Positions 1-8,839 are shown, counted from the stretch's first letter. The stretch: 43,110 nt of DNA from Phycisphaerae bacterium (GCA_021736645.1 JAIPFM010000234.1:1-43110), one strand, 5' to 3'. A program made the numbers and translations. Notes: a model not told the origin generated them from the sequence alone.

Positions 1-83
1 GGGGGAGGCGTCTTCTTTGGGCATCCCACTAGAAACACACTACTGAAACACACCAGGATCGCAATGGCTGTCACGTTTTTCAT
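1..83 (-). CDS. N-terminus of a lipoprotein (partial, runs off the left edge)
   Basis: The minus strand opens with ATG at 83-81 and reads MKNVTAIAILVCFSSVFLVG then CPKKTPP to the window edge. This is a Lys-containing n-region, a hydrophobic core and a lipobox (LVGC, Cys at residue 21), so the product should be exported and lipidated. A GGAG Shine-Dalgarno lies about 8 bases upstream (about 91-96). Short lipoproteins with Lys/Pro-rich sequence just after the Cys include Pal/OmpA-type proteins, but only 27 codons are visible, so the family cannot be decided. It follows the membrane protein gene on the same strand. Confidence 0.7.
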   Translation of the reverse strand, partial: MKNVTAIAILVCFSSVFLVGCPKKTPP

Positions 84-245
84 ATAATCTACTCCTGTCA
101 TACTACAAAGTATATATTTTACATGAATCTAAAGACGTAAGACTGTCTACGCGTTGCCATGCAATTCTGTTCATATCCATTAAGATCAGATGCCGTCCTT
201 GAAGATGGGAACGGCTTCCATCTCTATTGTGCGCCACAAGGTAGG

Positions 246-1490
246 CTACAGGACCACGTCTTCCTCATCCTCTTCATAGATCGATTTGACGCTGGTGAGG
301 TCAATATCGTCCACGCGTTTTCGCATGAGTGCATAGATAATTGTGTTGGCAGAAAAGCAAAAACTCACGACATAGGCCACAAGCAGGCCAATGATGGTCA
401 GGATGGAGATGTGGACCAGGATGGCACCGATCGATTCTGTCAGCAGCTGATTCTCCGGCAGGGTCAGGGTGTACAGACTTTCAAATCTGGGTTCCTGCCA
501 TAACCTCAGAAGCTTGGCATTATCATCCAGGAAACCCAATTCGAGAAAACGATACGCACTGAGCAACATGCCGAACACGAAGAAGCGGGTCATGGCATAG
601 CTGATGGCCCCGTAGACCAGGGCCACCCCCGTGTAAAAACCAAGACGCCAGGGCCTGGAAAACACATATCGAAAGGAATTGTTCACGGCCAGAAAGCACT
701 CTGAATTTTCAAAGGCGATGGTGGGAAACATGAGGTTCAATCCGCCCAGGGTCCCCAGGATGACGAGCATCATGAGCACCCCGGCCATCAGAATCAGCGG
801 CATGCTCAGACCCACCAGGATCTCGCCGACATACTTGATATTGCCCAGCAGGCCCAGCACAAAGATGAATGAACCAAATCCTGCCACAATGGCGACAGGT
901 GTCAGAGGCGCGCCGTAAAAGCTCGCAAATCGCTGAACACTGTAACGCAGGGATTCAACCAGACCGGGCCGTTCTTCCTGGGCGAATTCCAGGGCCACCA
1001 TACGACAGATGGCCCCCCCTGTCACAGCACTGACGGCCAGTACAATGGCAAAGAATAACAGGCTGTACAACAGATGATATCGGAACGCCCACTCCACAGC
1101 CTTGAAGCCCTGGCCGAGGTTGTCGATCACCGCAAAGATACTCTCCACACCGAGATTCTTTAATGTGCCCAGGATGGCTTCAAAGCGGTCCACGCCGAAT
1201 TTGACCAGTGTCAGGAACACGCCGGTGCGATAGCCCTGACCTTCATAGGTCTGCACGAAAACCTCATAGGCCGCTTTGCTCTGGACATACTGATCCAGCT
1301 CCGTGCGTCGGGCACTGTCTGTCACCACAGTTTCCGTGACATCCATAGCCAGACCGGCCAATGTCACCAACAGCACGCCAAGAAATGAGATCACCATTTT
1401 TCTGGGATGAATGGCCATGCGAAAGGCCCGGAAAATGTTGGGAAAGAGGAAGGCCTTGAAGAATTGAGATGGATCTCTACCTGCAGACAC
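246..1490 (-). CDS. Polytopic inner-membrane protein of unknown function
   Basis: This 414-residue protein has about six or seven hydrophobic segments, near residues 32-50, 138-165, 190-255 (two or three spans), 280-300 and 355-395. A loop of about 85 residues between the first two spans is probably extracytoplasmic. The C-terminus is strongly acidic (YEEDEEDVVL). The start is GTG at 1490-1488, with AAGGAAAGGA five bases upstream; the stop is TAG. It lies 47 bp behind yacG on the same strand and may be co-transcribed with dksA-like and yacG. I recognise no catalytic motif. Membrane proteins of this general type, without a function, are common in planctomycetes. Confidence 0.75.
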   Translation of the reverse strand: MSAGRDPSQFFKAFLFPNIFRAFRMAIHPRKMVISFLGVLLVTLAGLAMDVTETVVTDSARRTELDQYVQSKAAYEVFVQTYEGQGYRTGVFLTLVKFGVDRFEAILGTLKNLGVESIFAVIDNLGQGFKAVEWAFRYHLLYSLLFFAIVLAVSAVTGGAICRMVALEFAQEERPGLVESLRYSVQRFASFYGAPLTPVAIVAGFGSFIFVLGLLGNIKYVGEILVGLSMPLILMAGVLMMLVILGTLGGLNLMFPTIAFENSECFLAVNNSFRYVFSRPWRLGFYTGVALVYGAISYAMTRFFVFGMLLSAYRFLELGFLDDNAKLLRLWQEPRFESLYTLTLPENQLLTESIGAILVHISILTIIGLLVAYVVSFCFSANTIIYALMRKRVDDIDLTSVKSIYEEDEEDVVL

Positions 1491-1537
1491 GTGGGTCCTT
1501 TCCTTGTTCAGATGCCTAGAACTCGTTTAATCGGGAA

Positions 1538-1726
1538 CTAAAAGCCCTGATCACTGATCTCCGGATCGGACGCATCCGCGCTGGATTGAATGACATATCG
1601 AGCGTCAAACCATCTCCCCAGATCAATGAGTTTGCAGCGTTCAGAGCAAAAGGGATAGTACTGTGAACGCGTGCCGTCAACGGGCTCTGATGTGTCTTGC
1701 TTGTGACACTCAGGACATTGTTGCAT
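1538..1726 (-). CDS. yacG: YacG-type zinc-ribbon protein (DNA gyrase inhibitor family)
   Basis: The 62-residue product has the YacG signature: CPEC at residues 4-7, then PFCSERCKLIDLGRW at about 25-39. The zinc ligands are C4, C7, C27 and C31, and IDLG.W is the family hallmark. E. coli YacG binds GyrB and inhibits gyrase; whether this one does is inferred. The start is the ATG at 1726-1724, preceded by AAGGAG at a 7-base spacing. The frame is open further upstream to 1888, but that stretch is out of frame with, and inside, the dksA-like gene. It begins 10 bases after the end of that gene, which suggests one transcript. Confidence 0.88.
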   Translation of the reverse strand: MQQCPECHKQDTSEPVDGTRSQYYPFCSERCKLIDLGRWFDARYVIQSSADASDPEISDQGF

Positions 1727-1736
1727 GCAAGGCTCC

Positions 1737-2174
1737 TTAGCTTCTCTTTTCAAGCTCTCGCGCGTAGTCGATGCAGTATCGGGTCCAGGGTTGCGCCTTG
1801 AGCCTGGCCATGGAAATTCTGGCTTCGGTCCCCAAACAGATACCGTACGTCTTATCCTGGATACGAGCCAGGGCTTCGTCAATTTCAACGAGCAATCTAC
1901 GCTCGCTGTCCATCAAATCCAGGGCAAATTCCTGCTCGTAATTGTCCGTGCCCAAGTCTGCCATATGCACAGGCATCATAGACAAATCACCGGACGCATC
2001 CTGTCGATTTTTCTTTAATGCATTGTCTCCAATTTCTGTGACATTTCTGAGCAACTCTCGACGTTTAATGAGTAGCAGTTCCCGAAAGGATTCCAATTCC
2101 TGGGCAGAGAGACAACCCTCAGAGCCTGTGCCAGTCTTTAGTTTGTTAGTCTGTGCTCTCTTTTTACCAGCCAC
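1737..2174 (-). CDS. TraR/DksA-family protein with a two-cysteine zinc-finger remnant
   Basis: The 145-residue protein has a basic N-terminus, a long coiled-coil-like helical region (about 24-105) and a C-terminal DksA-like motif, YGICLGT...MARLKAQPWTRYCIDYARE. In canonical DksA/TraR four Cys bind zinc. Here C113 and C134 remain, while the partner positions are T116 and Y137. As far as I recall, planctomycete members often show this pattern. DksA proteins enter the RNA polymerase secondary channel and modulate initiation with ppGpp, so a similar role is inferred. The start is GTG at 2174-2172 with an AAAGG/AGG stretch upstream. It is the first gene of a likely dksA-like/yacG/membrane-protein transcript. 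Confidence 0.88.
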   Translation of the reverse strand: MAGKKRAQTNKLKTGTGSEGCLSAQELESFRELLLIKRRELLRNVTEIGDNALKKNRQDASGDLSMMPVHMADLGTDNYEQEFALDLMDSERRLLVEIDEALARIQDKTYGICLGTEARISMARLKAQPWTRYCIDYARELEKRS

Positions 2175-2229
2175 CTTGTGCCTGCCTTTCTAAAACCCTT
2201 AATATAATCTCAAATAAAATTAATCCTAT

Positions 2230-2235
2230 ATTATA
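2230..2235 (-). promoter_or_regulatory. Candidate -10 box for the dksA-like operon
   Basis: The minus strand reads TATAAT here, about 56 bases before the GTG start of the dksA-like gene, in AT-rich DNA. There is no good -35 match at 17 bases, so the promoter assignment is tentative. Confidence 0.35.
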
Positions 2236-2301
2236 GCAATAAAGTCCCCCTGTGTATAGCCATCATACTGTTGGGCTCTATTTTAAATCGACTCGAACCA
2301 G

Positions 2302-2333
2302 GAAATTTGCGGCCCAAAAACCCCGCAAATTTC
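2302..2333. repeat. Perfect 11-bp inverted repeat in the btuD/dksA intergenic space
   Basis: GAAATTTGCGG (2302-2312) and CCGCAAATTTC (2323-2333) pair perfectly around a 10-base loop. It lies about 90 bases downstream of btuD and about 130 bases upstream of the dksA-like start. Neither strand has a T-run directly after the stem, so it is not a classic intrinsic terminator. It could be a terminator variant or an operator. Confidence 0.5.
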
Positions 2334-2421
2334 ACCTAACTTCTTTATTTTAACTTACTTAGAGTGAATACTCCGGCATGGTTCCATGGAGATTTTTGTC
2401 AAGACCTGATGGAGAATGACG

Positions 2422-3213
2422 CTAACGACATTGGCCAATGGGGGCAATAAAGGTGTGTTCGTTGTGGGTCAATCTCATGACACGCACACCAAACACCGCT
2501 TCGATGCGGTCACAGGTGAGTACGTCCTGGGGGGGGCCAATGACGCTCTTCTGGTCATACCCAGGGCTCAGCAGCAGGACCTGATCGCAGTACTGCATGG
2601 CCATGTTGATGTCATGGGTGATGGTGATAATCGTCTTGCCCTGATCCACCTGAATTGACTTGAGAAGATCATAGACCGCAATCTGATGTTTGAGATCCAG
2701 ATGATTGGTGGGCTCATCCAGAATCAAGACATCCGTATCCTGCGCCAGGGCCCGGGCGATAAACACGCGCTGACATTCACCGCCGCTGAGACTGTTGATG
2801 GATCGATGAGCCAGGTGATCCGTTTCAGTCAGACACAATGCCTCATGGACCCTGTCCCGATCTACGGTCGACTCAAATCCCCGCCAGTCGAGATGGGCGG
2901 TCCTGGCCATGAGCACGGTTTCCTCCACAGTAAAGCCGAAGGACATATCAGTATGCTGACGCACCAGCGCCAGTCTGCGGGCCAGAGAGGCAGGCGACAT
3001 ACCATGCACGCTCTGTCCCTCCAGAAGAATCTTCCCCTCGCTCGGATTCAATGTCCCACTGAGCAGATGGATCAAGGTGGTCTTGCCCACACCATTGGGC
3101 CCAGCCACACCCGTGAAGGTCCCTGCCGCCAGAGAAAAACTCAACTGATCGATCAGCACGCCCTGGCCTTTGTAGGCAAATGACAGGGTCTGAATATCCC
3201 ACTGCGGTCCCAT
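2422..3213 (-). CDS. btuD: Cobalamin-type ABC importer ATPase
   Basis: This 263-residue ABC ATPase has Walker A GPNGVGKTT (38-46), Q-loop Q86, signature LSGGE (142-146), Walker B DVLILDEP (161-168) and H-loop H200. Length and layout match BtuD/FecE/FhuC ATPases of the type II importer family. The start is the ATG at 3213-3211, whose A is also the last base of the TGA stop of btuC (TGATG overlap). The frame is open further upstream, but only inside btuC. It would energise BtuC at the inner membrane. The ligand is inferred as cobalamin or another corrinoid; heme and siderophore importers have the same architecture. Confidence 0.85.
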   Translation of the reverse strand: MGPQWDIQTLSFAYKGQGVLIDQLSFSLAAGTFTGVAGPNGVGKTTLIHLLSGTLNPSEGKILLEGQSVHGMSPASLARRLALVRQHTDMSFGFTVEETVLMARTAHLDWRGFESTVDRDRVHEALCLTETDHLAHRSINSLSGGECQRVFIARALAQDTDVLILDEPTNHLDLKHQIAVYDLLKSIQVDQGKTIITITHDINMAMQYCDQVLLLSPGYDQKSVIGPPQDVLTCDRIEAVFGVRVMRLTHNEHTFIAPIGQCR

Positions 3214-4241
3214 CAGGGTCGCCCTCCCAAACAACGGTTGTGACGAATCAGCAAGACGATAAAAATCGGCCCGCCCACCAGCGCAGTCACCACCCCCACC
3301 GGCAACTGGGCCGGGGCCACGACCACGCGTGACACCGTATCGGCCAGCACCAGAAAGGTCCCTCCCACCAGGGCTGACAGGGGAATCAGAAGCCTGTGAT
3401 CCGGGCCCCAGATCAGGCGAATGGCGTGGGGGATAATCAGTCCCACGAACCCGATCAATCCGCTGAGGCTCACGGCACAGGCCGTGATCATGGCAGCCAT
3501 GCCAAAGGCACACACACGCACTGCCGTGACATGAATGCCCAGGTTCCTGGCATCGGAATCACTGAGACTGATGGCATTGAGTTTCGGAGCCAGAAAAAAC
3601 AATCCCACGGCACCGGCACACACCAGTCCCCCGCTGAACCACAGGACATCCCAGGTCTCTTCCGTCATGTTGCCCATGAGCCAGAACAGGGTGGTCTGGA
3701 TCTGACTGCTGTTGGCAATGGACGTCAGGAACATGATCAGGGCAGAGAAAAAGGCATTGACCACCACACCGGCCAGGAGCAGGCCGGTGACATGATATTT
3801 GCCGGCCACGCGGCCAATGGACCACACCAGGGCCACGGTCCCCACCGCCCCGGCAAACGCAAACACGGCAATGGGAGACCGTCCCCACAGGGTCCACTGA
3901 ATACCCAGCATCACGGCCACCATGGCACCCAGCCCTGCGCCGCTGGAGATGCCGAGGATGTAGGGATCGGCCAGGGGATTTCGCAGCAGCCCCTGAAACA
4001 CGGCCCCGCTGCAGGCCAGCGCAGCGCCGACAATCACGGCCAGGATGACACGTGCCAGACGAATCTTGACGAAGATCTCATAATCAGGGTTGGGCTGACC
4101 CGGGGTCTGGTGAGCAAACACCGCCTTGAGAGACACGGTCTCAGTGCCCACCATGCAGCAGGCTGCCATGACGCTCACCATCAGGAGTGCAGCCGCCAGA
4201 ACAAGACGCACTAATCTGCCGGGCGTTAAGAGGGGTCTCAT
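3213..4241 (-). CDS. btuC: Cobalamin-type ABC importer permease (FecCD/BtuC family)
   Basis: This 342-residue polytopic permease has the FecCD-family sequences RLARVILAVIVGAALACSGA, FQGLLRNPLADPYILGISSGAG and GLIGFVGLIIPH. About ten hydrophobic helices are visible, as expected of BtuC. Two copies would form the channel and pair with the ATPase. The ATG start at 4241-4239 overlaps the TGA of btuF (ATGA), and the end overlaps the ATPase start, so btuF-btuC-btuD appear translationally coupled. Substrate choice (corrinoid rather than iron chelate) rests on similarity to BtuF and is not proven. Confidence 0.88.
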   Translation of the reverse strand: MRPLLTPGRLVRLVLAAALLMVSVMAACCMVGTETVSLKAVFAHQTPGQPNPDYEIFVKIRLARVILAVIVGAALACSGAVFQGLLRNPLADPYILGISSGAGLGAMVAVMLGIQWTLWGRSPIAVFAFAGAVGTVALVWSIGRVAGKYHVTGLLLAGVVVNAFFSALIMFLTSIANSSQIQTTLFWLMGNMTEETWDVLWFSGGLVCAGAVGLFFLAPKLNAISLSDSDARNLGIHVTAVRVCAFGMAAMITACAVSLSGLIGFVGLIIPHAIRLIWGPDHRLLIPLSALVGGTFLVLADTVSRVVVAPAQLPVGVVTALVGGPIFIVLLIRHNRCLGGRP

Positions 4242-5128
4242 GGGGCCACTCCAAACAGATCCGGATGGAGATGCTCGGCCGTGACTCTGACGCCCATGAC
4301 AATACGCGGCCCCATGCGAGCCACGAGGTCATCATTCAGCACCACAATGCGTTGCGTCTGAACTGCCGGCAGATGATTATAGCGCTGCCAGTAGGCCCTG
4401 GCCTGCTTGAGTTGCTCATGGGGGTCCTGCTGCACCATCAACTGTTCAACAATGACCTCCGGCTGGCACGCCAGGACCTGCTCAGCCCCCACAGGCGGAT
4501 ATTGATGCAGGGTCGGACCGATGGCATTGAGCCCCCCGGCATTCTCTATGATCCAGTTGACAAAGGTCTTGCGTCCAGCCACGCGAAGGGGTTCGCGCTG
4601 AATGGACCAGAGCACCCTGGGACGCGGGGCAAGACGCACGGTGGCCTGCACTTCAGCCAGGTCCCGTTGAAGAGATTCGACCATCCCGGTCGCCTGAGCA
4701 GGCCGCCCTGTGATCTTGCCAATGGCCCCGATGGCCCCAAGCAGATCATTGAAGTCCTCAATATTGAAGGTCTCTACCGGCACGTGCATGCGCCTCAGGC
4801 GCCTGGCCAGGTCACGCTGCTGCTGAAATCCCAGGGCCAGGACAAGATCCGGTTGTTTACCGACAATGGCCTCCAGATTCAACTGCCAGAAACTCCCCAC
4901 CTTGGGCTTGGATCGAACGGCCTCGGGAAACTCGCTGAATTGTGTCACGGCCACCACCTGATCGGTCAGGCCCAGGCCGCACACAATTTCCGTGAGATTG
5001 GGTGCCAGAGTAATGATGCGCTGAGGGGCGTGACTCTCTGAAGGCCCCGGCCCCTGTGTGGGTGAAAAGACGGCGGGGCCTGCTGCCCACCAGGTCACCA
5101 CCAACAACATCAGGATCAACCAACGCAT
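4238..5128 (-). CDS. btuF: Periplasmic cobalamin-binding-type protein of the ABC importer
   Basis: The 296-residue protein starts with a hydrophobic signal segment (about 1-20) with no lipobox Cys, so it is likely free in the periplasm. The class III binding-protein fold is shown by RIITLAPNLTEIVCGLGL (37-54), the GSFWQLNLEAIVGKQPDLVL region (about 78-97) and the C-terminal lobe with PEVIVEQ. This is the helical-backbone receptor family that includes BtuF. The ATG at 5128-5126 has GGAAAGG five bases upstream. It begins 15 bases after mutL and overlaps btuC. The ligand could be cobalamin, a cobinamide or another metal chelate. Confidence 0.82.
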   Translation of the reverse strand: MRWLILMLLVVTWWAAGPAVFSPTQGPGPSESHAPQRIITLAPNLTEIVCGLGLTDQVVAVTQFSEFPEAVRSKPKVGSFWQLNLEAIVGKQPDLVLALGFQQQRDLARRLRRMHVPVETFNIEDFNDLLGAIGAIGKITGRPAQATGMVESLQRDLAEVQATVRLAPRPRVLWSIQREPLRVAGRKTFVNWIIENAGGLNAIGPTLHQYPPVGAEQVLACQPEVIVEQLMVQQDPHEQLKQARAYWQRYNHLPAVQTQRIVVLNDDLVARMGPRIVMGVRVTAEHLHPDLFGVAP

Positions 5129-5143
5129 GAGAGCCTTTCCAGA

Positions 5144-7003
5144 CTAAGTCCGATGAAACTGCTTTTCCAGCTCTGCCAGGGTGAACCGGATCGTGGTGGG
5201 ACGTCCGTGCGGACATCGGAACGACGATTCCGCTTTTTGGCCATCTGCCAGCAATGCCACGATCTCCGAGTCACTGAGTCGGTGCCGGGCCTTGATCGCC
5301 GCCTTGCACGCCGCCATGCTGAGCACGGCATCCAGGAGTTGTCCGGGTTCACTGTCCTGATGCTCGGTCAATGTGTCAATCAGATCCATGACGAATTCCG
5401 GGATCGACGTCTTGCCCAGGAGTGTGGGAAACGACTGCACGGCAAAGCTCCGGGGGCCGAAAGGCACCACCTCAATGCCCAGTTTGTCCAGGATCTCTGC
5501 GTGCTGATCCAGTGCCGCACTCTGCGATTCCGTGAGTGCCAGGGGCTCCGGGATCAGGAGACGCTGTGACTCCAGAGGGGCCTGATCCGTGCGCGTCACC
5601 AGACGTTCATACAGAATCTTTTCGTGGAGTGCGTGCTGGTCAATGATCACGAAACCCTCGTCTGTCTCCACCAGGAGATAGCTGTCATGCACCTGCAAAA
5701 ATGGGTGCGTGCGCACCGGCGTCTCAGACACACGATCCACCACAGCCTCCATGCGATCCAGATCCGCCTCCGATCCTCCCAACATGGGCTCGTCATAGGG
5801 CTGAAAGCCCTGGGATTTCCCAGTGCCTCTGGCATACGACAGGGACGCACTGCGCGGGACCTCGGCAGAGGGCCTGTGGGTCTTGAAAAACGTGGACATG
5901 GCCTCAGCCACCTGTGTGCGGCGATCTGACCCGCTGTGCATCCCCTGCGGAATATCATACACCGGTGTGTCCATGCCCTCGGGCAATTTCCCGGGCACGT
6001 TCATGTCCTGGGCCAGCAGGGTTTCGCGCAACACGCCCTGGACCTGCGAGTGCACCAGGTTGCTCTGGAAGAATCGAACCTCCACCTTGGTGGGATGCAC
6101 ATTCACATCATACGCCTCATACGGCAGTTCAATAAACACAAAGGCCACGGCATGGCGATTGGGATCGAGCAATCCCTGATAGGCCTGCTTGATGGCATGT
6201 GTAATGAGCTTATCCCGGATAAATCGTCCATTGAGAAACGCATACTGAAGTTTGTTGTTGGATCGTGACATCTCAGGGGCGCCCAGCAACGCATAAATGC
6301 TCAAGGTCTTTTCGCTGGCACGGGCCTCGATCAGACCGGTCTGGACCTGACTGGACAGGGCAGGAAAGAGCTTGCTGATCCGCGTATTCAGGGTCTCATT
6401 CGCGTCCAGACGATACAGTTCTTTCTTGTTGTGATGCAGTTCCAGATGCAGGTCGCGATGGGCCAGGGCAATGCGTGTAAACTGCTCGGTGATGTGGCCC
6501 AATTCCGTGGGACCGGTGCGCAAAAACTTCCGTCTGGCCGGAAGCTTGTAGAACAAATCGCGAATCTGGATGTGTGTGCCGTAGTCACCGCTGCAGGGTG
6601 ACACAGGCTTGCGGTCCCCACAGTCGATCTCCACACAATTCGCCTGATCGGACTCCCGGACCCGCGTCACAGCACGCACCTGCGCCACAGAGGCGATACT
6701 GGCCAGGGCCTCCCCGCGAAAACCGAGTGTGGCAATGTGCTGCAGATCGTCGCTGGAGTGGATCTTGCTCGTGGCATGGGTTTCAAAGGCCTTTTCCAGA
6801 TCTTCGGCATCCATACCGCAGCCATTGTCCTGCACAGAAATAAGCTGACGTCCACCGTCTTCCACATGCACGATCACGCGTGCGGCGCCGGAATCAATAC
6901 TGTTTTCCATGAGTTCCTTGACCACACTGGCAGGTCGTTCAATGACCTCGCCTGCGGCAATCATGTTGATCATGTTGCGGTCAAGGCGTGCGATTCGCCC
7001 CAT
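5144..7003 (-). CDS. mutL: DNA mismatch repair protein MutL, endonuclease type
   Basis: This 619-residue MutL has an N-terminal GHKL ATPase: the E-N-S-IDSGA region, DNGCGM, THATSKI and GFRGEAL motifs lie in residues 30-100, and NVHPTK...VRF closes that half near residue 330. The linker (about 335-430) is low in conservation. The C-terminal dimerisation domain carries the metal-binding endonuclease motif DQHALHEKILYE starting at D455, plus ACKAAIKA and CPHGRP. These motifs mark a nicking MutL, unlike E. coli MutL, so a MutH-independent repair pathway is expected. ATG at 7003 has AAGGGAG at 7 bases; the stop is TAG. It lies between gpmI (42 bp upstream) and btuF. Confidence 0.97.
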   Translation of the reverse strand: MGRIARLDRNMINMIAAGEVIERPASVVKELMENSIDSGAARVIVHVEDGGRQLISVQDNGCGMDAEDLEKAFETHATSKIHSSDDLQHIATLGFRGEALASIASVAQVRAVTRVRESDQANCVEIDCGDRKPVSPCSGDYGTHIQIRDLFYKLPARRKFLRTGPTELGHITEQFTRIALAHRDLHLELHHNKKELYRLDANETLNTRISKLFPALSSQVQTGLIEARASEKTLSIYALLGAPEMSRSNNKLQYAFLNGRFIRDKLITHAIKQAYQGLLDPNRHAVAFVFIELPYEAYDVNVHPTKVEVRFFQSNLVHSQVQGVLRETLLAQDMNVPGKLPEGMDTPVYDIPQGMHSGSDRRTQVAEAMSTFFKTHRPSAEVPRSASLSYARGTGKSQGFQPYDEPMLGGSEADLDRMEAVVDRVSETPVRTHPFLQVHDSYLLVETDEGFVIIDQHALHEKILYERLVTRTDQAPLESQRLLIPEPLALTESQSAALDQHAEILDKLGIEVVPFGPRSFAVQSFPTLLGKTSIPEFVMDLIDTLTEHQDSEPGQLLDAVLSMAACKAAIKARHRLSDSEIVALLADGQKAESSFRCPHGRPTTIRFTLAELEKQFHRT

Positions 7004-7045
7004 CAGTTCACTCCCTTTTCTTCACTCCGTTGTGATTCACCTGAC

Positions 7046-8608
7046 TCAAACGATCAAGGTCTTGCCCGTCATGTCCTCAGGTTTCGGTATGCCCATCATG
7101 GCGAGCATGGTCGGGGCAATGTCTGCCAGGGTTCCGTCCTGACGCAGGGCCTTTCCCTGATATCGCGGGTCAAACAGGACCAGGGGCACGTCACCCACAG
7201 TATGGGCCGTGTAGGGATTGTCCGGGCTGCCGTCTGCCATTTTCTCTGAATTACCATGATCTGCCGTGACAATGGCCACACCGCCCATGGCCTGGAGCTT
7301 GTCCAGTATCCTGCCCACGCACTCATCCACCACTTCAGCGGCCTTGACTGCAGCTGCCAGGTCGCCAGTATGGCCCACCATATCCGGATTGGCAAAATTC
7401 ACGATCATCACATCATACTTGTCAGACGCCAGGCGTTCGAGCACCACCTCCGTGACTTCATAGGCGCTCATCTCCGGTTTGAGGTCATAGGTCCTGACCT
7501 TGGGAGACGGCACGATCTGGCGATCTTCCCCCTTGAAGGGCTTCTCTGTATAGTCATTGAAGAAGAATGTCACATGGGCATACTTCTCCGTTTCTGCACA
7601 TCTGAACTGCTTCAACCCCAGAGAGCTCAAATACTGCCCCAGGATGTTCTTCATTTTGGGGGGTTTCACAAAGGCCACTGGCGCCGGAATCGTGGTATCA
7701 TACTCGGTCATGCACACATAATAGAGGTCCGGCTTGACAGGTCGCGCAAAGCCCTGAAACGCAGGATCCACGAACGCTCGGGTCAGTTCACGGGTTCTGT
7801 CCCCTCTGAAGTTAAAGAACACCACGCCGTCACCATCCTGAAGTGTGGCCACGGCCTGACCCTGGTCATTGACGATGCAGGCCGGCTCAATGAATTCGTC
7901 CGTAATCTTTTTGTCATAACTGTCCTGCATGACTTGAGAGGCGCTCTTGCCCCGCTCGCCCTTGCCGTGACGCAGGCAGTCAAACGCCTTTTCCACACGA
8001 TCCCAGCGGCTGTCCCGGTCCATGGCATAGAATCGACCCATGATACTGGCGATCCTGCCAATGCCCAGTTCTGCGGCCTTGGCTTCAATCGCAGCCAGAT
8101 ACCCCTTGCCACTGGTGGGCGGTGAATCTCGGCCATCCATAAAGGCGTGGATGTACACCTCGTCCAGGCCATTGCGTTTGGCCAGTTCAAGCAGGCCATA
8201 CAGGTGGAACAGCAGAGAATGCACGCCAATATCGCTGCACAGGCCCATGACATGCATTTTCCCCTGGTTTTTCTTGACCGAGGCGATCATCTTCAGGAAT
8301 TCTTTGTTTTCAAAGAAAGAGCCGTCACGAATGGTGGCACTGAGACGCACAGATTCCTGGGGCACAACACGGCCGGCGCCAATATTCTGATGGCCCACTT
8401 CACTGTTGCCCATGGTGCCTTCGGGCAGGCCCACGTACTCGCCATAGGTATGGATAAGAGTGTGGGCATAGTCTGACATTAAACGGCTATCCACCGGTGT
8501 ATTGGCACATTTGATGGCATTGGTGGCGTCTTCCCCTGGATTGGGATTAAACCCCCAGCCATCACGAATAATCAACATAAACGGTCTTTTCTTGAGCGCA
8601 TCCGACAT
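7046..8608 (-). CDS. gpmI: 2,3-bisphosphoglycerate-independent phosphoglycerate mutase
   Basis: The 520-residue cytoplasmic enzyme interconverts 3- and 2-phosphoglycerate in glycolysis/gluconeogenesis using two metal ions (Mn-type). It belongs to the alkaline phosphatase superfamily. Visible motifs are IIRDGWG with metal ligand D16, MGNSEVGH with the phosphorylated Ser (S69), FMDGRDSPP, GRFYAMDRDSRWDRV, FFNFRGDR(T)REL and TADHGNSEKM near the C-terminus. Length is usual for the family. ATG at 8608-8606 has AGAAAGG upstream. It is probably the first gene of the minus-strand chain gpmI-mutL-btuFCD. Confidence 0.96.
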   Translation of the reverse strand: MSDALKKRPFMLIIRDGWGFNPNPGEDATNAIKCANTPVDSRLMSDYAHTLIHTYGEYVGLPEGTMGNSEVGHQNIGAGRVVPQESVRLSATIRDGSFFENKEFLKMIASVKKNQGKMHVMGLCSDIGVHSLLFHLYGLLELAKRNGLDEVYIHAFMDGRDSPPTSGKGYLAAIEAKAAELGIGRIASIMGRFYAMDRDSRWDRVEKAFDCLRHGKGERGKSASQVMQDSYDKKITDEFIEPACIVNDQGQAVATLQDGDGVVFFNFRGDRTRELTRAFVDPAFQGFARPVKPDLYYVCMTEYDTTIPAPVAFVKPPKMKNILGQYLSSLGLKQFRCAETEKYAHVTFFFNDYTEKPFKGEDRQIVPSPKVRTYDLKPEMSAYEVTEVVLERLASDKYDVMIVNFANPDMVGHTGDLAAAVKAAEVVDECVGRILDKLQAMGGVAIVTADHGNSEKMADGSPDNPYTAHTVGDVPLVLFDPRYQGKALRQDGTLADIAPTMLAMMGIPKPEDMTGKTLIV

Positions 8609-8839
8609 TGTTGCGTTACCTTTCTATTCAGTCGGCACAGACTCTAAATACTGTGCCAGAGATCATTTTCATGCAAAACAGGGCGCTAGTCTATTAGAAA
8701 CGATATACCGTGTCAATTGTTTGAGGTGCGTGCCAGACGAACAGGCTTCCATGATGACACGTAATAGGGTATGATATGCAAAGTCATGGAAGCAAGGATT
8801 CTGCGTCTTAGTCGCGTGTTTATTTAGGGAGTCAGGCCA
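8609..8839. promoter_or_regulatory. Divergent promoter region between gpmI and moxR
   Basis: This 231-bp gap separates two divergent operons, so both promoters must lie here or nearby. It holds two inverted repeats: GGCACAG/CTGTGCC (8634-8640 and 8651-8657, 10-base loop) near the gpmI start, and GCTTCCATGA/TCATGGAAGC (8745-8754 and 8784-8793, 29-base loop) on the moxR side. The span between the latter arms is AT-rich and includes TATGAT-like sequence, so an operator or cruciform overlapping a promoter is possible. Confidence 0.45.

Noticed and set aside
2285..2335. tRNA-like T-arm (GGTTCGAGTC on the minus strand) next to a hairpin
   Set aside because: The T-stem does not pair and no acceptor, D or anticodon arms can be built.
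3396..4214. Long His/Gly-rich plus-strand frame of 272 codons opposite btuC
   Set aside because: It is antisense to a clear permease with conserved motifs, has low-complexity composition and no ribosome site.
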